A stretch of DNA of 64,000 nt from Prinia subflava (Eukaryota; Chordata; Aves; Passeriformes; Cisticolidae). Below the pieces are notes generated by a model, which did not search any database, was not told the DNA's origin, and was given only the letters and a program-made list of their open reading frames with translations. Location of the stretch: the NCBI RefSeq assembly GCF_021018805.1, contig NC_086250.1, positions 67,343,322 through 67,407,321 of the forward strand, given 5' to 3'. The position numbers and the translations under genes are program-made. Below, piece after piece: positions 41,601 to 53,600 of this stretch (position 1 is its first letter; every line of letters begins with the position of its first letter).

Positions 41601-44600
41601 TGAAAGAGGGTAAGTTTAGTTGGGCATTAGGAAGCCTTTTTTGATGGTGATGTGACATTGGAACAGTTAGCCCAGAGAAGCTGTGGGTGCTCCATCCCTG
41701 AAAGTGTTTAAGATCAGCTTGGACAGGGCACTGAGCAATCTGATGAAGTCCAAGATGTCCCTACTCATGGCAATGGAGTTGGACTAGATGATCTTTAAAG
41801 TCCCCTCTAAATTCAAACCAGTCTATGTTTCTATGACAGGTTTGTTAATTCCATACAGCCTGGGTGGACTAGAAAGGGCAGGTCCCAATTCTCCTGCCTC
41901 CTTGCCATTGCATTCCATTCCTTTTTGTCCATATTATTTCTCTAACCCACACATTGGGCAGTTTCCTGTTTTGAGTAAGTAGAAGTCACAAGTCACTGAT
42001 CAGGTTCCTGTTGTGTCAGGTACTATATGGATTCAGAAGGGAAAGTTTATTTCTATCTTTACAAAGCTGATGTTCGTTGCAAATCAAACACTGTGAATGT
42101 GTGGGGATGTATTGAGTTCTGTGGGCAGCCCTCAAGAGTTGGTCTGATGTCTTTGTAGATCAGACTGCCCAGGAAGGTGTTGCTGATGCCTGCCTTGCCG
42201 TGGTTTTGTGAAACTGTTAATATGGAAAGAGTTTGGAAGGGGGGATTACTTTTGATTCCCTTGTACTTAGCAGGTAGTGCTGCTTCAAGAGTGTGTGTAT
42301 AAAATACTGAAATGGTCTTTTTTTTGTTGCACGTTTCCCGATCCCATTTGTGTGATATTTATTCTCAAGGATTACAAATCCCTTGAGCTGGGCCCAGCTT
42401 TCTCTCTTTGTTTGCCAGTCATAATTGGACACTGGGCTCTGAGACCTCTGACCAAGTTTACAATAGCAGTACTAACAGCAATTTCTATTTCTGCACTTGT
42501 TTATTTTTTGCACACCTCAGTTGTATGATGAAAATCAATTGCATCAGTTTCACTCCATTTATAATTCTGTATTTTTGGTATAGCACTGTTAGGTTTGCTG
42601 TAAATATGGATTTAAAGGTAATGTTGACCCTCTCTGTACCTTTTTTTACAAAACATAAAATTGGACCTGCAGGATATTTCTTTTTTCTCAGTAATGGTGC
42701 TGGTTTTTTGTTGTGTTTTTTTTTTTTTTCCTTTAGTAGCTGTATAAAAATTCTATTCCATCTGGTTTGGCAGTCTAAAAACTGTGGAGATTTCCACAGT
42801 GGTAGGACTTTACTCTTTCATCACTTTCCCTACAGCCTTAGGAACCTGACCAAAAGGCCACCAAACAACCAGATCTTCAGCTCTCTACCTGTACCATATG
42901 GAAGGCAGCATTTGCAAGTGCCTGCCGCATCTGAGACTCAGTTCTAAGTACACTGTTATTTTTCTGTGGTCATTTGGTGTGAAATTCATGAAGACATCAA
43001 GTGTAGAACATTTCTCTGGTATAGGCTTTTATATGTAGTAGTGATGCCATTCTTGTGATATTTATGCAGCCAAGTCACTTCTGAATGATAAATTTGTGAA
43101 ATGCTGAGTTGAGCTTTATTCTCACAATCTTTCATTTGGCCATTAAAATTCTTTTTGATAATTGAATAATTTCATGTATTTTGATTAAAATCCTCTCCCA
43201 TTTCCTTTTCTCCATTTTTGGTGGCACGTTTCAAAAAGATGGTATCTTTTTATTTCAGTCTTTACAGAAAAATACTGCACTGCTAACCATGTGGATAAAC
43301 TTCCTGGTCCTAGGGACTGGGTGCAGATTCTTCAGGATCAAATTAAACTTGCAAGAAGACGATTAAAAAGAGGTTCAGGTATGTATAAAAATATGTGAAA
43401 CAACATATGAGTGTAAGATTAAAAGCTTAGAGCCTTTGTATCCACAGAAGTATTTTTCCTGTTGACTGTAGAGTTGTACTTGTTCATTCTATGAAAATTA
43501 GCACTCTAACACTTTAGCAGGTTTCTGTGGGTTTGGAATGGTAGCGAGTTTAGGAGCTGTCTCTACAGACAAGTTAAGTGTGACTCTTTCTCAAATGTTG
43601 TCTCCTTTTCTTTAGCATCCAAATTCTTCTTCCCAGAAATTAGCTGATCCATCCAGGGTTGCAGGTAGAAGTTTTTTAATTGTGTTGTTTAGTCTGACAA
43701 GCCACTCACTGTACTGTTAAGACATAAGCCAAGTGACCTTTCCCTCTAAACTGTATATGTCTGGAAGAATAGATGAGTCTTCTCACATTCCTCGTGAAAG
43801 AATCAGCAAAAAAACCCCAAAAGAAAACCCAGCCACCAACCCTGGTTGTGCCAGCAAGGCTCTGCAATATGTGGGAGGCAGCTTGCCAGCAGTGATAGGT
43901 AATCTAGGCAGGGTTTTGCAGCAGAGCTGCTCAGCTTGGGCTGGGATAACCTGGATGATGGGACCAGCCTGCAGCGAGCTCAATGCTGAGCTTTCACCCT
44001 GACTGCCCATGGCTCCTGAGCCCCCAGCTCCAGCCATGAACATGCAGCCTAGAAATCCTCAGTAGGATTCCTGGGAAAGCAATGTTACTGATTAAGAGAC
44101 ATGCAGTTACCTTATAAACCACAACTAGTCTCCTTCCCATCGTCACCCCTCCAGTCCTACAGGAGGCTTTCTCCATAGGACGCTTCACCTCTTTCTCATC
44201 CTGCAGTTTTCTTAAGGTTCTCTCGGGGCTGTATTTCTTGCCTGTCTCTCTCCCTGGGCATATCTGACACCGTTGTCTGAGGCACTTCACTTGCACCACC
44301 TCCTTAAACACAGTCCTGTATTGTACTGTATTTAGCTGTTACTGTATTTAGCTGCCTGCCTTTCCCCTCTGCCTGTCACCACAATTAAGTGCCTGTTAGC
44401 ATCCATGGGATGGGAAACCTGATGGCTCCGCAGGGGATGCTCACCCCGTGGTCCCTGGTGGTGAGAGAGACCGCAGGAAATGTCCTCTCCATCTCCCTGC
44501 CTCTCAGAGCCAACCTTTTCTGTCCAAAGCTGCATCTCTGAAACAAACACTTAGGCTGGCATCTGAAGTCATTCTCAACAACGTTATTAATGCCAGGAGG

Positions 44601-47600
44601 GAAAAGCATAAGACGGAGGAAAATGAGAAACATCCAGAGACAGAAATAACGCAGGGAGAGGACAAAAGTGCAGATTATTCAGTAGCATAAGCTTCCCAAC
44701 GTAGAGAAACAAACCAGCACTGGCCTTAGAAAGGGTTTCTTGTGTGTTGGGGGAGGGAGGACAGAGGGATACAAGATAATCTTGTTAAAGGCAGTGTCAG
44801 ATTACTGGTGTTGTACAACAGGATTGCTTTCTGCCCCTTCCAAGGCTGCCTTTCGGCCTCCCCAGAAGAGGAGTGTGGAAGTGGGATGTCAGGCTCCAGT
44901 CAGGTGAAGGGTGCAGTGCAGGATGTGGGGAGTAGAGGGTCCTTGGGTTGTGTGCAGGAGATCCCTCAGGAAAGAGGATTGACCTAATTTTGTTTTGATT
45001 TTTATTTTCTTTCATCCTTTTTTATTTGCTTTTCTTCTTGCCTCTGCAGGATATTAATTAAAATGACAATGACATTCAGCTTTTGCTTTTCAAATAGGGC
45101 CACCTCTATCTCTGGTCCTTGCTCAGGATGAGAGAATCTAAGCAGAGGATATTGTATGTAAGCTAGCAAGACTGTGAAGGAAAATAAGTGAAGCTGAGTA
45201 GTGTGTCAGCATTAGATAGGCTCCCCTGTCTGTGCTGCAGAGGGAAGGTAACTTGTTCACCTGTATGTGGGTGCATAGTGAGCAGCAGCATACCTAGCAA
45301 CCCCTCAAGTTTATTTGTTGAAAAAAAAAAACCTGCACAAGACCTAGATTGGTAGAAAAGCTCTTTTTTTGTGCTGTTTACTGGCCAATCCCTGAAGTGC
45401 CCCAGTTTCTCTCTAATGTTGCCACAGGCAGACATGCTGCTTTCAGTGTGTCAGGAGTGACTGAACACAGCATTGTGGCCACTTGCACCTTTCCAGCCAC
45501 TGCCATCTCCTCTGGTGGCTGTAGCCAACCCAACCTGACCTTGCACTGAAGCAAAGAGGTTTCCCAGGCCTTTGTGACAGCAAAACAGTAGATGGGAGCA
45601 GAGAGGCAGGAGCAGACAGCTGGTTGCAGTAACATCCTCGTGTTGTTGAAGTAAGATTTGTTGGTACTTTCATGCTACAACTGTGAGCTTCTGATATAGG
45701 GAATCTAGAGCTGACCAGGCAAGAGATCCCTCTACTCCTGTATTTTGTGTCCAGCACTGGCTGTTAGCAGATGCCTGGGGAGGTCTGTAGGACCAAGGGA
45801 ACAATGTTGTGGTGTTTGGTAGGATAATCTCTCAGCCCCCAGCAGCTTTATCCTGAAATAGAACTGGTGATGTTGGAATTATGCACAATTTCTCTATTGT
45901 GAAACCATATCAAAATTGGGTGCAATTTACAGAGACCAAAACAGGAGGGGAGGGCAAACATGGAAGGAGAAGCTCTTCCAGGACTTCATGTTGTAAACCT
46001 TGGCTTTTAAGTATTTTAAAACTATGGGACTTGCAGTCACTGAGATGTGGGATTCATCACTCTTCTGGCTGAGTTCTTGAGCTCTTCCAGTCTGCCTGTG
46101 GCAAATGGAGCAGAAGCTGAGCAAGTGTCCTATGTCCATACTCCCAGGTCATTCTCTTTGAGTTTTGTCTCCACTTGCTCACTGGAATGTGCCAGCCCAT
46201 GTTGTGGGGATAGACTAAGGTGCCCAAAGAACAAATCTGAGCCAGCATTAATCTAACTTCACCCAGGACTTTCTGAACCAGTGTGTCTCCCTGATGCTTG
46301 ATCCCATTATTTATCTACATCTGTTCCTGGTTTGTTGTAATGCACAGGCATTATATGGAGAAAGGTTAAGATGATCCATTTACTTCACAGGTCACAAGAC
46401 AGCTTTTTAGTCAGCACTGTGTTGGGCTAAATTTTAACAGCAAAAATGTTTAAGAGAGGAGAGACAGGCTTTTCATCTTGCTTGCCTTCCCCCAAGCCAT
46501 CCAGTACATCCTCTGATGAGTTTTTCATTTCAAACCAGACAGTAAGACACTGCATTCATGAGCAGCCCTCTCCACTTTATCCAGTGAAACATTATTTCAG
46601 TCTGAAAATGTAAATCCTGCTCTATCTTTCAATTACAGCAATAATTTCAGAGAATTCTGTCAAACGATTTGGGTGGATCTGCTTTTTGTAGCCCTTTCTA
46701 TAGGGTGTACTCCCATGACTGTTTCCAAATTAAATGAAATTATGATCACTAGATCATAGATGCTGCCCAGCTTCAACCTTATTTACCATGTTTGGCTCAT
46801 GTCCTAGAAATAGGGACTGAAAAAGCTCCTTATTTCAAAAGCTAATCAAAAAAACCACTTAAAAATTCTGCTTTCTAGAAAATAGTTCCCCTGTGTAGAT
46901 TTTGAAAGGTTGTTATCCTAAGCCAAATAAAAATTCATTTACGTTCTGAATCAATGACAATATTTTTCATAGCTGGGAATATTCTATTTTTTTAATTTAT
47001 TTATTTTGCTTCAGCTTTTTCTTAGTTCTTTTAGATTATTGCCTGAGATCTGAGACTTGAGTTTTTTTATTTGTTAGATCTGAGAATAAAGCTGCCGCTA
47101 CCATTAAATTTTTATTGGCCTTGTTCAGTCTTTTCAAAATTTCACAAGTTAGCTGTCACAAAGGGGAGAAGAGACTGTGAGGTTAATGTTACAAACAGAT
47201 GTTATAATTAAAATTAAAGAGTATGATAATATTCTTCAGCCTTGACTACTGGTCCCATGTCATGCCAACAGCAGAGCATATTGGAGCACAGCTTCATCAT
47301 GCCAGGTCTGTCTTCTCCCAGAAGAGAAGCTGAACCGTTGTGGTGGATAGGATGGGATGCAAAGTTGCCCTGGAAGGGAAAAAGTCAAAGGAAATCCATG
47401 CACATAGGTTTCCTCTCTTGAAGCAGCATGAATTACAATGCAAATTGCCTCGTAATTTATGGTGCTGGGCTTGCCCCAGCGTGGTCTCTGCACCCTGCAA
47501 AAGGGAACACGAGCAGGTGTCTGGTGGCCTTGCCAGTGGCAGCACAGAGGGAGAGTGTCAGCCTTTATCACAGAGATCTTAAAACGGGTAAAATCAGAGG

Positions 47601-50600
47601 GAGCTGACTGGCTGTTCTCTCACCTCTGTGCAGGCACTGCATTCGAGCCTTTTGATTACTAAACTTTCCATCCATTAATAAGCAGCAGGTCAGGGTTCAC
47701 ACATCTCCCACAGTAAGTTCTTCCTCCCTTTTTATGTTTTCAAGAGCCCATGAGCCATTATTCCATAGCGGCTGCTCATGGGAAAGCTGATGCTGTGGGA
47801 GTAATATGTAATAAAAATAACATGTAAATTACATGGTGGCATTCCTGGGCTGTCCCATGCAGGGCCAGGAGTTGGATATGGATGATCCTTATGGCTCCCT
47901 TCCCTCTCAGGATAGCCTATGATTCTGTTCTAACCCTGCCACAGTACATGGGCTAGGAGCTGTTCATGCCAAGTGATTGCTTTGTGAGTAACCTGGAAAC
48001 CTTTAGATTGCCTGGCTCCTTAAAAGAAAATATAGCAATTTTGGAAAACATGCTGGAAATGTTCAGGCAAGATTCATTTAAATAAATTGCATGCAATGAT
48101 GCTTCATCCTTGAACTGTTGTTTCAAATTAACATTACTTTGTTGCAGTGTAAAATAATGGGGAAGAAGGAAAAAAAATGGTTATTTTTTTCCTGGAAATA
48201 TGTTTTTTTTCTCCCATGTCCTTGTTCAAACTGCTGCTTCCATTGTTTTGCATGAGGGGTTTTTTGGTTTGTTTTTTTTTTTCTCTGTTTTTATTCAGCC
48301 TTCTGAATTCCCTGGTTTGTGTTTTTGACACAGTATCTTCATGCTGCAAGAGACTGGGTTGATTTTTGCTTAGCAATACACACAGGGCCAGGAAGGATGT
48401 AGGATGAAGTCCAGCATGTGGTACAGTGTGTTTGTGGTCAGTATTTTAGATAAAAACCAGTAATATTAAAATAGTAACTGCTCTATTCAGCTTCCCAGCC
48501 CTGAGCACATGTGTACTTCTGTCCAAGGAGGAAAGCAGCAAGTGCACACTTAACAGACAGACATGTACCTCAGAAGCTACAAAATTTGGGGGCAATCTAA
48601 GGAAATGACTACCAGCAGTACTTTGCAAGAGCTGCTGCACTCTATCTAAGCAGAGGACAGAGAAGAGGCTCAGAGTTCCCACAGCAGGCTCTCTCCTGCC
48701 TGCCTTGTCTTGCAGTCTGGCTCAAGACAGTGAGGTTTGGCTGGCAGTCTGTGGGTGTGGTTGTCGAAAGCAAACCTTCCTTCCTTCTTGGAATGACATG
48801 TAAGAGACTGATGGTTTATATCCATGTTAGGAGGTCGAGATGTTTGCCATTCCCCTGTGTTGTACTTCACCTGGAGCTGCAGTTACACATCCAGTTTCAT
48901 AAAACAAATCCTGGCAGCTGCCAAGAGTGAGTAGCTCTCTGGGCATCTGCTGCACTCCCACTCCCTTTCTGGCACTGGCACTGGCATTCCTGTGGCCATG
49001 TTGTCAGTTTTTAACTGAATCTGATCTTGGTGACTATATAAACATTTGTGCTACCATGAGGAATGAGGCTGGAACAATTGGTGGAGAGCTGAACCTCATC
49101 TATCAGTTTTCTGCCAGATTAAAATGGCCAGGTAGCTTCTGGTTCTGCAGACTTCTGGAGACTCAAGTCCTTACCTTCTGAAAGTTCCTTGTTTTCATTT
49201 GTTTCTTTCTATATTATTGCCTTCCTCTGGTGTAAGAAGAGCAGTTAGGCAGAAAGGTGACCACAGCTCTGGAGCTACCTCAGGAATTGCTGCAGAGATT
49301 TCTAGAAAAGCTGTCACTGCAGTGGGCAGCCTGTTGGCACCACCCCTGATATTCATACAGGGAAGGTTCTCCAGTTCATTGCCCGCACTCCGATCCAGCT
49401 TCACCCATTTTCCTTGCTTGGGTCCCTTGGGACCCCAGGGGCCAGATGCAGCTTTGTCCCTTGTGTGCTGAGCTGCTGTGCCACAGAATCACCTGGTGCA
49501 GGTGGTTCTTCACAGGATTGCTAGAAGTTTGCCTCTGACACTCAGGATTTTTTAAGCCATGTATATCCCATTGGCTGAGTCTCGGCTTCTCATGGCACTG
49601 TGCTGTTTCCTCCCTTGCACATCAGTCCTTCCATCACTGAGAGTCTAGTTCAGATTCAGTCCAGCCTAGGTGATCCCTTCCCACTTAGTGGGCCACCTGT
49701 CCCTTCCAAAATTCAAGGTTTTTACAGTGAGCTGTAATGGGCACTGAATTTGTTTCTGCTCAATGTGCCACCTTCTCACAGAAAGCAGAAAAAGGTATCA
49801 ATTCCAGGCACTGAGTCACTTGCAATTCTGTGCCATGAATTTATCAGAGCTCTGCATTTAAACCTTTTGTGGGAGGAAGGCTGCCTGATACTAGGGTTTT
49901 AGTTTGTTTACGTTTTTTTTGGTTCAGTTAATTTTGCAGAACTGAGAGCATATAGCTAAAAGCTTAACCTGACATCCAGGCATGTGGAAGAGACAGCAGT
50001 CTCTTGGTCCAGGGATGGAGAGACTAGGGCTGATGGATTACACTAGAAAACTAATGTAGATTAGGAGCTGGATTAGACATTATCATCATGAAGGTAACAG
50101 CTCATCATCTTCATGTGCAGAGCTGTGATAAGATGATCAGGACAGTTAGCTTAGTCTCAAGTGGGAGGTGAACTGAGTTGCTTAGTACTTCTGCAGCCTT
50201 GGTTCTGATCCCTGTGGATATTGTGCAGTGAATGGATGTGAGCAGATATTTATCCACCACACTGACCTTGTACAATGTAGAAGAACATGGGGTGATCATT
50301 TTAAACTACAACATGGTAGATTTAGATTAGATATAAGGAGGAATTTTTAGTGCTGAAACACTGGCACAGGCTGCTCAGAGAGATGCTGGATGCCCCATCA
50401 CTGGAATTATTCAAGGTCAGGGCTCTGAGCAACCTGATCTAGCTGAAGCTCTCTGGTGGTTTCAGTAGGGTTGGACTGGGTGACCTTTCAGATCCTTTCC
50501 AGCCCAAATTTTTCTGTGATTCAGTGATAATGGGCTTGTCCTTATGACCACACCTCATTTGCTGAAGTGCCTTCAAAGATCTCATTGTGCCTCAAAGGCA

Positions 50601-53600
50601 TTAAATATCATGCTGCAGTGCCAAAAGACAAAGGTAATAGGATTTTGAGTAGGGCTTGTGTAGGTTAGGCATGGATTTCCTGTTCCACACCTTTGACTTG
50701 CTCAGGTTCACATGCATGTCCTGGGTACTACAGCCTGACAAGTCCCTGCACATCTGCTGGGTGAGATGAGCTATGTCTGTGCATTCCCTTGGCCCCTGGC
50801 AAACACAAAATGAACAAATTAGGCTTTTAGCCTCCCTTCACCATGGACCAAATTAAGTGAAATGCTCTTGCATAAGCTGTGGGTTGAAAGCACGTGTGTA
50901 TATACACCTTAATTGCCAGTGTGATCATGTGCATTTTTAATTACACTGGGCACCCACCTGCATCTTTGAAGACGCTTTGCCCTAGTAAATCTGTGCCCTG
51001 CAAAATGAGCTTGCCTGTGGTCATGGGAAGTTTGGGTGCAGAAATGGGTGTGTTCCTTTCCCTGCAGGCATCAGATGACTGTCAGAGGGTGGAGTTCCAG
51101 CCTGAAGGCTCTTCCTCTAAGCACTGCTGGGGACTTTCCTCTTGACTTCATCAAATGACAGTTACTCCTTTTATCATACAGATATCCTGAAACTTTAAAA
51201 AGAGCAAGTGTTACTCCATCCCATTGCTGACACAATTGCTTCTTAATACCCAACTCCCTCTTCCGAGTTTGCATTTTTATTATATGAACTTTTCCTCTAA
51301 GCAGTGAGTTTTAACTGAGCACTTGCAAATTGCAGCTGAGGAAAGTAGATAGAAAATGCAAAATCACTTCACAGTCTGTAGCTTTTTAATCGCTTTCCTG
51401 TATTCAGTACCAGTAATGAGATTTCTTGTTTATATTTGTAATCAGCAGAGGCAACTGACTGTGATGAGAAGCCGGACATTTCTCTACTACAAACAGGTAA
51501 AAAGCATTAAAATTTTTATCAGTCTCCCATATGTGTTTTTGTTTATTTGTGGCACAGAAGTACTTTTCAATTCCTGACTTGCCATGTACAGCTGGGTAAT
51601 TGCACACAGGACTCTGCTATCTAAAGTTTTGAATGGTGTATGTTAAAAAACAAATGCATTAGAATCTTACAATTTTCCCCTCAATTTCATATTCATAAAA
51701 CCTCGAGGTCCAAGGGAGCAGCTAAGCCAATAAGGCCCATAAGTTACACTTCTTATGCCAGATAGGGACTTGTACTCATCCCAGATATTTCTCGGAGTAT
51801 TTTTTATCTCTTAACAGAGTTATTGGTAGGGACAAACACAATCATTTGTAGTGTCACATCTGTTGAGTTGTCGGAGGTATTAGCCATAATATCTGGTACT
51901 CACAGAAGGATTGCAGACATATTTACATGCTAGTTAAGTGTTAGTTTACTTATTCTTGAAGTGCAGCCACCCTGCATTAAAAGCCTGACAATTGCTATAC
52001 AGCAGCTTGGCTGTGCAGCTGTGTAGACTGGGAAATAACATTTTTCCATGCTGTAGAATTTGGTGTTGAAATCACCAGTCTCACCAGACAGAGACAGATA
52101 TTTGAAGCACCCTTGCATTAAGAGTTGGTCCATCAGTAGGTGCCATGATGGTAGGAGCTGAGCTACCATCCTCTGAAAATCCAGTGGGGCCAGAGTCTGG
52201 GCACCTGGCCATTTCCCTGCATGTCAGAGTCTGTGATGTCACTGAGATGCTGCTGCTTATCCCCAGAGGAGAGAGGATCTTGGGCAGACAAACAACGTCA
52301 TCGATTCTAGTGTGGTTTTGTGTTACCTCATTTAACAACAAAGGGTGGTTGAGATCAGCAATGCCATTGCTGGAAGAACAGGACAGGGCTGGTCCTGGGT
52401 TTCTGAGCACATCACACCACACCACAAAGCTGTGGGGAGGATGGGACACTACTGCTGACCATCACAGCATGTGTCTCCTGTGCCAGGGCTCGCTCATCTC
52501 TCTTGCATGAGGGCTGGAGCAGGCGCTTTCACACCCGCCGCTGTGTGCTGCAGCAGCAGCTGCCAGCCGTGAGCGCTGTGGGAGCACGTGCAGTTACTAA
52601 GGACTAGGAGCAGCAGAGCAGTTGGGAGGACAGGCAGCTACAGTCTGGGCCTGGCACGGGCCCAGGGGGGCTGGGAGCATGCCCTGCCTGGGAGCCGCCG
52701 TCCCGCTTTCCTGGCCAGCCACTGAGTAATATTTCAGGGGACGGCTGGGATGAAAGATGCAGGAAGCTCTGCTTTGAAAGGTCCCTTCCAAGCGACATCC
52801 TGTTGGTTTCTTTTATCAGGGAGGGAAGCAATTCCGCTGCAAGAGCACCCTAATAAAGGTTGTTAATGCAGTGTAGTGTTATCTTTTCATTGCTCTGGTA
52901 AGCACATTAAGGAGCAGAATTAACAGTTTGCTGTACGTTTCTTGGAGCAGTTTCTGTAGTCGCCACTCGGGTTGTACATCAGGATGGAAATGAACGAGCT
53001 GAGATGGTTGTGGTAGAGGAGGTGACTCCCTTTCTGCTCCACTGCAGATCACCCTTGTGCTCTGCTCGCTTGTACACTTTGAGCATCCATGCATGCAGCT
53101 TTTGAGCTGATATGCTTGTGTGTGATGTGTACTGCTCCACACTACCTGTGGAAAGATGCCTAAATAAACCACACTGCAGTTTGCATTGGGGGGGAGGTGA
53201 TGCTCACAGGCTGTGAGCCAAAAATTTGACTCACACCCATTATTATATGTGTGCCAGTGCCTCTTTATAGGACATATCTGTGTAATATCATACTGTTGTT
53301 GGAAGCAGATTATTTAAAGCAATACATAGACAATATAATGACAGTAATTATGAAACAGAGCCAAAATATAGATGCTTTCTATCAAGGAATGTACAAAAGA
53401 GGTGGAATATGATTTTTACAGGGGTCTTTCCCTGTTTTAGTACAGCTGGTTTTACAAAGGGGGTGTTTGACAGGTTCAATAAAGACAGTCTGCATGCAAT
53501 TTATTCAGCTGTCTTCTCTGTTTAGCTTGAAAAATCTTTGGGGAAAAGCCTCTCTGACTGTGTGTTTGTACAGTGCCTCATGCAATGGGCCTTGGTTGCA

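Larger units (their letters stand above)
38399..43258 (+). other. BEND7: BEND7 intron 6
   Basis: It holds two CR1 copies of different apparent ages (39335-39645, degenerate; 40893-41837, better preserved) and an A run near 40758. It separates the two exons of the BEN domain. Confidence 0.8.
43379..51448 (+). other. BEND7: BEND7 intron 7
   Basis: About 8 kb. It contains the CR1 fragments at 47855-47935 and 50315-50530 and an A run near 45320. Many short open frames occur at about 43.7-46.3 kb in G+C-richer DNA, but none shows a domain or splice support. Confidence 0.75.

Noticed and set aside
41075..41644. 189-codon open frame that looks like a gene
   Set aside because: It starts in decayed CR1 ORF2 ([21 protein letters not shown]) and then runs out of the ORF2 frame. 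It is a LINE remnant.
43733..44002. 89-codon frame soon after exon 7, considered as an alternative BEND7 exon
   Set aside because: No acceptor in the right phase with a convincing pyrimidine tract, and no resemblance to the BEND7 C-terminus.
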